Shown here: positions 53,946 through 64,000 of the stretch, in pieces
Position numbering within the stretch: the first letter of the stretch is position 1
Layout: each line of letters opens with the position of its first letter
Source of the DNA: Thunnus maccoyii
Taxonomy: Eukaryota; Chordata; Actinopteri; Scombriformes; Scombridae
Reading direction: 5' to 3'
Length of the DNA: 64,000 nucleotides
Assembly: GCF_910596095.1 (NCBI RefSeq)
Contig: NC_056536.1
Location: 16,634,791-16,698,790, forward strand
Position numbers and translations under genes: made by a program
The notes under the pieces: generated by a model
Databases searched by the model: none
Told to the model about the DNA's origin: nothing
What the model saw: the letters and a program-made list of their open reading frames with translations, nothing else

Positions 53946-56900
53946 AAAACCAATAAAGCAGTTAAGTAAAAGGTAAAAATGCTAAAAAAAAAATCACATT
54001 CAAAACATGTAATGAGCTTAGAAAATATGATGCATTGTTATAGAATAATTAACCCCCATTATATGGAGCAGTTTAAATGAGCTCCATCATAATCAAATAG
54101 TATATTATACATAATATTATAACACTGACTACTCATAATATATTTTGTGTATTGCTACTTCACTTGAAGGTTTTACTTTCACTGTGCAGAATGATGTATC
54201 TGCAGAGTTTGACACTAGAAAGCTGTTTTCACATTCATCTGCTGAAGTTGGAAAGTTTCGTACGAACATGATTCTGACATCACAACAAGTCTGAAAGCCA
54301 ATCACAGTCCAGTATGCAACTTACACAAGTGGGATGTAGAAACTAAAAGTGGGAGACGATTTTAGAGTAGATTTTATGAAATAAACAAAATAAACCGTTC
54401 GCACACTGCAGGACTCAAATTTACATTTCAGCTGTTCAAGCTGTTTATTTTGTTTATTTCTTGATTTGCTCACTTGCAGCCCAGCACCTTCCCTCTCTGG
54501 TTTGGATGTGTGTGCACACTGCTATCAGAGTAAGTTTTGTGTCCAGTAATTAAACTTTTATAATATTTCAATAAGCAGAGATTCAGAGATGCAATTTTAA
54601 GAATCTTTAATAAGGTGTGAAAGTACATCTTGCTAGTGATACATATTTAACATTTTGAATGCATGTCTCTTACCTGCAGTTGAGTGTTTTTCCATTGTGG
54701 TGTTGCTTTTACTTACAGTACGTCAGTGATGTGAATACACCTCAAGGGATTATTTTATGTCAGATCTATCTATCTACCTAGTTACAATAACCTGTATAAT
54801 AATTACTCAATAATATTTAGTGTTTAATAACATAACATCAACATTCTGCATTTACTAAAACACATAAATGAGGAATAATGTGACTCATCAGAATATTTTC
54901 CCATATCTTTCAGTCAACACTGTTCTTATGTCAAATCCTGTCTCTCTGGTGGAATTTGAAATATAAGCCCCAGCTTCTTGACCCAATCAATACCTATATT
55001 TCCTCATAATCCTGCTCTCACATCTCTCTGTATAGTAAGATACTCATACCTTTAATAAGCCATGGAAATCAATGGCTCACAAATTCAGCCTGAACCACTT
55101 GAGCTCGTGGTCACAGAGATCAATTGAGACCACGGTTATTTCTCTAATGAGCTATGATATCAGTGTGAACAGCACGACCCCATCCTCTGTCTCACCTCAA
55201 TCATTCATGTGACCCTTGAATCATCCATTTAAAACAACTGCAAAGCAGCTTGTTTATTTTATATATATAGTATGAAGATATGAGGTATTGGGATTCTAAG
55301 TTTACAAACGGTGTGAACAGATTCAATTTGTTGGTTGTATTTTGCTAAAACCACAGCTGTGATAGGAGAGAAACTATGTTGGCCTATTTATATGAATAGA
55401 CTATGGAATATATTAGTGAGTATGAAGGATAGGAGATGATATAAGAAGCTACTCAAGTTGGTCCCTTGTCAGAAAACATGGTGTGAAGAGGTGTGTATGC
55501 TGAAAGAAAATATCAGCACTGGCATGATTACAAATTTTGTTTTTCAGTGGTTTACAAAAAAATGGACCAATGAGATGTGGACTAAGCCAAATTGTCTACA
55601 TGTTAAATGTAAAGGTTTTTGTTTGGCATATAATTATGGGCAATGAAAATAAAATAGTTTAAAAAATCAGTTCAGGAGGAAAGAGTCTATGTGTGAAATG
55701 TCTGAAAACCAGATGTTGGTATTATAATAATGTGCAGGACAGGCTCTGACATTTATGTGCATTAATAAGATACATGAAAATGACATGCACTTGTATGATT
55801 AGATAAAGATTATTAATCTTACATTGATTATTTACATAAAAAGACACTGAAATAAAAGACGACTTTGTGAGTCGGATTTTTTTGCGCTCACAGATTATTT
55901 AGAGAATACCGGGATTGCATTGGTTGTTTTTTTCCATATTACCAGTTTGTAGGTTCTACTACATACTGATTATAATGGGTGTAAAGCAGATATTTATTTT
56001 CTGTGATAATTTGTTAGTTTATTTTCTTTCTTGTGAATGTGAGTGCTGAATTCTGAAAGATGCTAGTGTGTCCCTTGTGGAATACTACATTGATGATATG
56101 ACATGAAAATAACTAATTTATTTATTCATTCATTCAGTAAATCATGCATGCATTTATTCATCTGTGTAATAATCACCATATCTTTTAATAGCCGTAATAC
56201 ATGTTGTATCATAAATCATCTCATAAACTCTCTTCAGTTTGTCACTTCTGCCTGCATGTCGTTCTCTCAGTCTTGTCACTGTAAGCCACTTAGTTCTCTG
56301 TCTACTCTGATGCATGGCTGCCCTTTACACCCTCAGGCCAATTACAGCATAAATGACACTGACCAGAGCTCAGTGGCACGTCTCATTATCGGTTCAGAGC
56401 TCTCATGAAGAAGAAGAAAAAGGTGATTCAGCCTATTTTTGGGACGCAAACATTATTCATTTAAGAAAGGAAAGAAATCTAGTTACCTTATGTAAAATGC
56501 TTTATTAGCTCTAAAAACTGTACAAACTGTAACTGATGCAGACGAATACAAAGTCTGTGGGCAGTGGACTGTGTACACACCTTGACTATAAAATAGCAAG
56601 TCAAAATTATACATAATGGAAACACTGCAGGGAAATCCAACTTACAAACGAGCACAGAAGATGTCAAGTTTTCTTATTTGTCAAGTACCTGAAGGTATTG
56701 ACTGAATCACATTATTCAAAGCATTTATTTTCATGGGACTGAAATATTTTGGCCACTAGGAGATGCTATAAGGCCCAAGGCAAGGGAAACTGAATCCAGC
56801 CCTGCAGACTTTAGTGGAAGCAGACTTTGGAGTGGTCGGGATCGGGAGTGATACAGACAAGATGTAGGAGGACATGTAATGTAAAACAAGATTGAATAGG

Positions 56901-59900
56901 TTGTGAAATTCACGGTTGGAGCTAAAAAAAAAAAAGCACATAACAACAACCTTGATGTTGTATTTTTAGCCAAATTGCATTGATAGCAGTGATATTACAG
57001 AAGACCTAACTGCTTTTAGTATTGATGATTTTAGATGTATACTTAAACTACACATTTATGTGGTTTAAAGCATCCAAATAAAGTCGTACATGACCTACTG
57101 TAGGGAGATACCTGTTTCTGTCCTTATTCTCCCACACAATACACCCCTCAACCTTTCAGCGTGGTTCTTTTTGACCTTTATCACATCATCTGCAGTGTCT
57201 TTTTGCTCTCCACTCCACTGTATCATGCTTTTGTAGACAACGCTGTTTGAATAACAAGACTATCTCTGGGAAGCGATAACTCCTCTCCTCTCCTATCCTC
57301 TTCTTTCCTCTCCTCTCCTGAGGTGATGCATTGTGGGCAGCAGGACTATTCTAATAGACACACATGGTAATTACAGTAGTGGGAGGCAGCAGACAGTGGT
57401 GGTCCAGGGACAGCACAAAACTATAAATCACAACTCCTGGTTCCGTCCTCCTGAGCGTAGCCGATCACGCTCAACCAAAAAGCAATTCGGCCAACATGTG
57501 TTTGCACATTTGTCTTCATCAGCCACTGGCTTGTTTTGGCCCCCTGCGGCTGAATTTTCCTTTCCCGTGGTAATCAAACATGGACTTCTTCTCAAGTGTT
57601 AGAGTCAAAGTCGGCTATATTAGGAACAACAATTAGCCACACTTGAGATGCAGCAAGAGAAATGATTCTACATAAGCAAAATGCAACTGAATGGTGAAGA
57701 GGTTATTTTGTGTTTACGTTGAACGTTATTTTGATGAATATGGCTTGCTGAAGTGAAAGAAACAAACAAGAATGAAACTACAAAATGCAGGAAAAAGATA
57801 ATTTATGTAACCTTCAAATCAAATATCAACAAAAACATCACCTAGTGTCATTTTAAATAATGTTCTTTTTGGAGTTAGCGTGTCTAAATCAAAGAGGTTG
57901 CAATAGCAAAGGTGTTAGAAAAGTAGGCAGTGATGTTGACTCAGAGTACAGTGTGTGTCCTCTCCTGCTTTATCCGTATGGACAGCTGCCTGTCAGCCAG
58001 CTGAGCCCATGTAGCGGAGAGGTGTCTGCTGAGGAGCTGGTGTCAGCAAGGTGAGAGCAGAGCCCAGCTACGCTGAGCTGAGCTGAAATGGATGCAGAGG
58101 AGAGAGCGTCTCCTGCCTCTGAGGGACACAGATTTTCAGCGAGGAAACAGAGACTGCTGGAGCAGGAGACTCAGCCAGACAGAACATGAAAGCCAAGAGC
58201 GGCCATGACACATGATGGACACAAACGCAGGAAGAGAAGCTGCCTCCTCCTCCTCCCTTCCCCCCCCCCGCTCGCTATTCTTCTCCTTCAGCAGCGCTGC
58301 AGAGAAACAAGACCCCTGGAGAAGAGGGGAGAAGGGAAAAGGAGAGATGATGCCTGAATTGCAGTGGCTCCCAGTTGAACTCTGGCGCCCCTGTAATGTG
58401 TGGTCTTTGATGTTGCCCGAGATGTTTAGAGAGATACAGAAAGCTTCAAAGAGAGCTTCATAGGCTACTCATAGCATCGTGGCATGTTGGTTGGAAAAAA
58501 GGAAACCCAGCAAGCTGCCAGAAATCCACATGCATCTTTCAAGAGAGACCGGGGGTCAGGCAAGAAGACAGCTGAAAACAATAGCGAGAAATGAAAGGTG
58601 ACATGAATTGAAAGGTGGATAAATAGCTGCAGGGGAGGATGGAAGTTTGTTGTCAGTATAAAAGGATGCGATGTAGGCTTTTGTCTTGGAATAGCTGCCA
58701 GTTGGTTTAACAAGGCTTGGCAGGCCAGTCAATAGACTGTCAGCCATTAATGTCCACATTTCAGTGACACTAACACCATGTTTAAGACTGATTTAAACAT
58801 CCAGTGAAGCATCAAACCCTGAAGGATAAAAATGCTACACACCTGGCTGATCAGTGAGCAAAATGAAACAGATGCATGTTTGTCACGTGTGTCTCACAGA
58901 AATGGACCCGTATAGAAATCAAACTGTATGTGACACTTCTTTCTGTGTCAGCTGCTTCAAAGAATAAGGGGAAACAAGCTAAGTGGTTTAAGGTCACACA
59001 GAGTCAGGAGTTTGTCTGACAAAAAACAGACAGATCAGAAAATATTGTCAAGTCAAATTCTTCGGAGAGGGACCAAACCTTTCATTTTCCCTGTCTGCAG
59101 TGGGGATGGATGTCTATATGTGGAAGAGGACCCACATCCTTTAATGGGATGGTGTTGAGTTGTAGTGACGCAGTCAATGCCACCCCCTTACCCTATCTCC
59201 AGCGATTCCCTTGTTGTGGCTGTTTGTGATCCACCTGGCCCAGCTGCAGGCCACATCTGCAGGCGTGATGGATTTTGTCCATAGGGGCCTCCTCCTCCAA
59301 ATGCCACTGTGACTCACCTTCCTCTGTTTCAGAATTCGCTGTAATCTGACCTGGCAGCTCAGCAGTGTGCCACAATTTACTGCCTCGGGCACTATCACAA
59401 ACAAACCTAAACAATATACTAAATAAATAGATAAAACAGAGTATGAATGCCTGTACATACAGCATGACAGAATTACAGGTTACCATCTTTTTCAGACAAG
59501 GGGAACACTGGTGCCTTTTCTCTCTCCTTCCCCATTTCCTCCCTCTCTCTCTGACCACAAGCGGCTTGCAGTGAATCAGATGTAAACAGGGTGATCTGAG
59601 ACCAAACTTGTCATCTCACAGCTTCAGAAATCAATAGAGCCCAACATTCTCCCTCTAATCTTGGCACACGTGTGGAGCGAGCTTGGGCCTGAAAAGGAGG
59701 CAGGGAAGCAGAAAGAGGAAAGAGAGAAAGAGAGGTGAAAATGGATGAAGGGGAGGTCTGCCCGGTGAGAAAATGAGAGACGGAGCTGATCAATTCAGAT
59801 TACAAAATGAGAGGCTGAAGTGAAGGGGTAGATTTACCCAAATTAACAAAAAAAAAAAGAAAAAAAAAAGAAAATCTCACCTACCTCTAGTGGTATGTAA

Positions 59901-62479
59901 CCATGCAGACAGTTTTTGGTTTAATTTGTGCAGGATTGTGGACAAATTGTGTTCCCATGACAGTTTTCATTGGAAGGATAAAACCTGCTGACAATGAAGT
60001 CTGTGGCTGATTCAGAGACAGACTGTTTTGTGGAAGGATGCTGCTGTAGAATTTTTTTCAGTGTCATTTTTCACTGCTGTGAGCACCACAAAAGAAATCC
60101 CATTCGCCTTCATTGTATTGAGGTGGAGGCAGAAATCTCAAAGATGGATATCTCAAAACCTGGACAAACAAAACCAAAACTATCTGCTTGGCTAAATGCC
60201 ACTTGCGTGCAAATAATGTGGTGATCTGATCCCTTACGTGAGAAGTACTATCTAGCCAATCAAGTGACATACCTGCAGCAATTCAGTACATGTTGTAAAG
60301 ACGCAGCATTCAGCATTTTGCTGTGTTTGAAATCCTGCACACATCTTGTTTTGCTTTATTGGCCAGTTACTCTGTGTCTCTCGTTTGCCGACTTGCTGTT
60401 AATAATTCTTTGCCTTTACCACCCTAATTAAAATAATTTCTTTGCACCAAATGAATTCCCATCCCATCTCTCCTACTGCTTTAGAACACAGCTACCCCAC
60501 CCTGTTGAACACCCTCTATCATATCTCACTCTGTCTCCGGCCTTTATTGACTTTATCAATAGGCTCTCCCTTAAAGGAGGAGTGGAGAGGCTGTTTAACA
60601 GACCTGAGGAAAGCAAGAAACAGGGATTGTGAAAGGACAAGAGAAACAGAGCAAGAGGGAGGCGGAGAGAAACTGAGAAAGAAAAGGGAAAAGACAGAGA
60701 ACCAGGAGGAGGTGGGGTTAGAGGGAGACGCTCCACTGCCTGGCTGACAAACAGAGGGTCCCTCCAGAGCCAGGCAGATGAGAAGGAGAAGAGGAGAAAG
60801 GGAGAGGGGTGAGAGAAAAGGAGGGGAGTTTGATGTGGGCAGTCAACCCCACCACCCTCCAACAGCCTTCCCTCCCTTCTTCCACCACCCCCCCCCCTCC
60901 AGCAGAAAATCTATGCCTGCACTCTTAGTATTCCTCCCATCTCTTGTGAAGGCTCTGCGGAGGGGAGAGCAGACAAGTGGACTGCTAGTGAGGCCCTGGC
61001 CAGCCGTGTGTGATGCTAGCTGGGAGTTTTTTTTTTCCGTCTTCCTTTTTAGGATGGGGTGTTTGCTCAGGGCTGACAGGACAGTCAGAGCACCAAGCCA
61101 CTTGAAAACCTCCACCAGGGACCTGAGCTGGACACATCCTCCCTGTATACCTCCTTTTCTTCACCCCTCCCTCTTTTTTAAAAAAAACCTGTAGATAAGT
61201 GGGTCTACTGTGCTGACTGCCTATTCTCACACTGAACCTGAGTGTATTGATGACCAAGGAGGGCGCTGTGATGGGGCAAACAGTGCAATAAAGATGTCTT
61301 CTTGATGGCGGCTGCACTACTCATTATTTCATTATTCATGAATTACTAAATATGGTCAAGACCTGCTGAGACTTACATGACTTGTGGATATGCTCAACAT
61401 GACAGTGAACCACACTCTTTTGTGTGTTTCAACCCATTAACTACAAATTTGTAAAATTCATCATTGTCGTTCATTTTCTAATGTGTACCATACATTTTTA
61501 GACTGATTTCCTATCTTACAGGAAGCCGTTGGTTTCCATTTATTTCATTTGTACAGTGTGAAAAGTGAACCAGCAAAAGCTTAACAGGTCTTCTATAATA
61601 AGAAAAAGAGAAATATTTCTCACCTTTTTTTGACAAAGCTACCCACCCTGATGAAGGCAAGATGGCTGAAAAAGTTAGGCGAAAAAAGCTCTTTGTGCTG
61701 GAGAAGAATTGTGCAACGTGTTTTAATTTCGACATACGCCTTGAAGGTCACACAGGTCTGCAAAGTTTGAAAAAGCTGCTTCACATGGTACTGCAGCTAG
61801 ACCCATTTTGAAAACTCCTCTTGTACGTGCATACAACACACACTTGAATGTTAAATGCTGGTGTGGAGATCAAATCCAGGAGACTGAGACTAAAATGAAA
61901 TTTTGGTCATATTTTACATCAAAACAGTTAAAAGTGTCCTTTTTTTTTGCAAATGCATCTCTACACAGGATACCTCTAAAAACAAAAGAGTGACAAATGG
62001 TCCATAATGATGGATTACCAATCTCAAGCAAATCTCAAGCTTCTACACGTTGGTATTTCGACATAATATTGATATTTATGGGAAGAATTGGCTGGCTGAA
62101 AAGTAGGGAATCAGTCCAAAACATTTTCAGGTTGTAGGTTTAAAAGATATGTTCACATTTTTCAAAGTCTATATTAAAGCAACACTCACAAGCCCATATG
62201 TACACTGAAATACTGTGAAGCAATCCCTTCCAAACCAGATTCCATTGTAAGAGATGGGGGACAAAATCCAAAGTCTTCACAAAGTACTCCACAGGCTGCA
62301 GCAGTCACAGTTGGTCAAATGAAATTCAAGTAGCAGTTTTTAGCATAAACAAGATTATGGTGACTAAAAACTGTTTCATTGTATATGTGGGTATGAGAGT
62401 TTTGTTTAAAAACAGACTGGAAAAAAATAGATAAAATATATTACAGACAAGCACACAAAACAACTTGTCCAATCCTTAA
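53946..62479. other. Long intergenic region without a recognised gene
   Basis: I find no exon chain, RNA gene or intact transposon. There are pyrimidine tracts near 57280-57320 (TCTCC-type), a poly-C run at 58260, and purine-rich stretches at about 59690-59770 and 60580-60830, each of one strand bias for 80-250 bp. A G/C-richer segment at about 57950-58400 could be a non-coding first exon or enhancer of a gene beyond the window, but nothing in the sequence proves it. Single long frames at 60473-61194 are low-complexity by-products. Confidence 0.6.
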
Positions 62480-62755
62480 GAGATGCAAGGCTGCCAGTTC
62501 AAATTCCCAGGACACATTGCAAAATTTATGGGCCAAAAATTAATGACAAAAACTCTCCTGCTCTGTGTTTACCGTCAACATACCCTTCAGCAAGGCACAC
62601 CATTCCCAAATGCTTTGGTGTTGCTCAGCGGCAAACAGAACAAATGTGTATGTGTTTGTGTGCCAGTGGTGGTAGCTGTATAACTGAACTGGTAATGTGG
62701 AGCAGAGAGTGTGTGCACAGTTGACCTTTGCTGGATAAATAAAGTTAAATAATGG
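62480..62755 (+). repeat. Decayed tRNA-like SINE remnant
   Basis: CCAGTTCAAATTCCCAGG resembles the B box of a tRNA-derived Pol III promoter. It is followed by CCCTTCAGCAAGGCAC, a word found in fish tRNA-SINE bodies, and by a tail GCTGGATAAATAAAGTTAAAT. No convincing A box remains. Confidence 0.5.
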
Positions 62756-63858
62756 TGCTGCTCTGCTACACAGTTGCCCTGTCTGAGTGATTATTTTATC
62801 TGTACCTGTATTTACACACAGTTAGCCATTGCTCCCTGACAAAAAATACAGTGCTACTGATCATTATGTGTATCTATAATCTCCATTACCAGTTCTATAT
62901 CATGACACCATGGATAAACCACAGACACACAAAGCTTTGTTGTCTTTAACATCCTCTTCCAAAGTAGCCCGTTTCTCTGTCACCTTGAGCCTGGTTCGTC
63001 ATGCTTGTGTGATCGCTCTAAAGGTCACAGCTTGTAGCTACTGTCATTAGCTGTCACTCTCCCACACTCCCTCCCGCTCCCTGCCTCTCTCCTCCTTCAA
63101 GTCGCTCTCTGTCACGCATTTCTTTCTTCGGCTCTGGAACACAGATCAAAGTGCCATCCTTAGTTGGACTTTGAAGGTTAAGAGCAGAGAGAGGAGATCC
63201 CAATGCAGAATGAGCCTGCTATGTGTCCGTGTGCATGTGTGTTATCAGATGTGCAGACAGAGCGAGTGGAGACAAGCTGATCAAGGTATAGCTCTGCTGG
63301 GAGCACAGTATCTTTAAGTGTTACAGCATATCAGACAGTTTGCCTGTTGCAATTACAGTCGTGTTTGAGATGGAGTCTGTGGCTATGTGAGGATCTGTTC
63401 TACTGCCTGAGGGGAGAGGAGGAGGAGAAGAAATTTGTTTTTCAGCACTTCAACAGCTGCTAATCAAGGTCGAATATTCAAAATTTCAGTTAGAGCATCG
63501 ATTAATTGTATTTTTCATCAGGGACAGTAGCACAATACTGTTTTCTGAATACAAACGCTTAGTTTAATGAACCGAATTCTGGTCCAGCTTGTTGCTGGAA
63601 ATCAAACTGACGATATACGACAGGAACAATGCTGACGTGTCTCACATTCCACCACACACAGCGCGATCACATGTGGTTAATTGAAACATGTTTGAGTGAG
63701 AGAATGGAGAGAAGGAGGAGAATAAGTAAAGAGACAGCAAACACAGGTGTGGCATTTTTATCTGTTGGGGAGGTGAGGGGTAATCACGGCAAACTTTAAT
63801 CAGTTCAGATCAATTATTCATGGTCAGGGGCCTAGCGAGCTGATTTCTAAAATGCCCC

Positions 63859-63880
63859 TTCTCTCTCTCTCTCTCTCTCT
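63859..63880. repeat. (CT)n microsatellite
   Basis: An uninterrupted CT run. Its surroundings (62756-64000) hold no recognisable gene. Confidence 0.95.
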
Positions 63881-64000
63881 GACAGCCCTGTATGAATTAT
63901 TCAGACTGCATTTACACAAAGAACTCCATCTCTGATACCTGATCAGTCAGTTAGAAACATTATGCAACAGGGAATGTCAATTAGAAAATGGGAAATGGTT

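Noticed and set aside
58010-58470. Possible first exon or small protein in the G/C-richer segment
   Set aside because: There is no splice partner in the window, the frame is low-complexity and no homology is seen.
60473-61194. Open frames of 129-138 codons on both strands
   Set aside because: They come from purine/pyrimidine-biased sequence, with no splice context, domain or homology.

Overview
The window is vertebrate nuclear DNA, almost certainly from a bony fish (probably a spiny-rayed teleost). All genes are split by short GT-AG introns. The proteins are full-length, close matches to vertebrate families. Intergenic and intronic DNA carries fish-type debris: a broken L2-type LINE, small terminal-inverted-repeat elements, a tRNA-like SINE remnant and (CA)n/(TG)n tracts. 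I see no bacterial genes, CRISPR arrays, rRNA or canonical tRNA genes.

Layout. (1) 133-7999, plus strand: 3' part of an L1CAM-type neural adhesion gene (end of Ig6, five FNIII domains, membrane span, cytoplasmic tail), then a 3'UTR to about 10.75 kb. (2) 10936-13894, minus strand: complete seven-exon RIBC1 (378 aa), tail-to-tail with l1cam. (3) 14894-23599, plus strand: complete 26-exon SMC1A (1231 aa), head-to-head with ribc1 across a CpG-rich promoter. (4) 26083-44819, minus strand: complete 45-exon CACNA1S (skeletal-muscle CaV1.1, 1856 aa if every exon is used), tail-to-tail with smc1a. (5) 49452-52147, minus strand: complete five-exon TMEM9 (188 aa). (6) 52.5-64 kb: no recognisable host gene, only a dead LINE, a SINE remnant and simple repeats.

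The genes do not form one pathway. RIBC1-SMC1A is a conserved divergent pair, next to each other in human Xp11.22. CACNA1S-TMEM9 is a conserved neighbourhood in human 1q32. Here both sit beside L1CAM, whose human copy is at Xq28.

I reconstructed the exons by hand from splice sites, reading phase and family homology. All internal phases agree and the summed lengths fall within about 20 residues of the human proteins as I remember them. The most interesting signals are small. They are: a 27-nt exon next to the regulated exon 29 in the fourth voltage-sensor linker of CaV1.1, with TGCATG and TGCT motifs downstream of exon 29; the 12-nt RSLE exon of L1CAM behind a TGC-rich acceptor; an L1CAM tail whose ankyrin motif is strongly diverged; a basic/proline-rich CaV1.1 C-terminus; and a 1.83-kb TA-flanked inverted-repeat element with repeated GTGGGCTTAA-like words that I cannot assign to a known family. 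I found no wholly new biological system.
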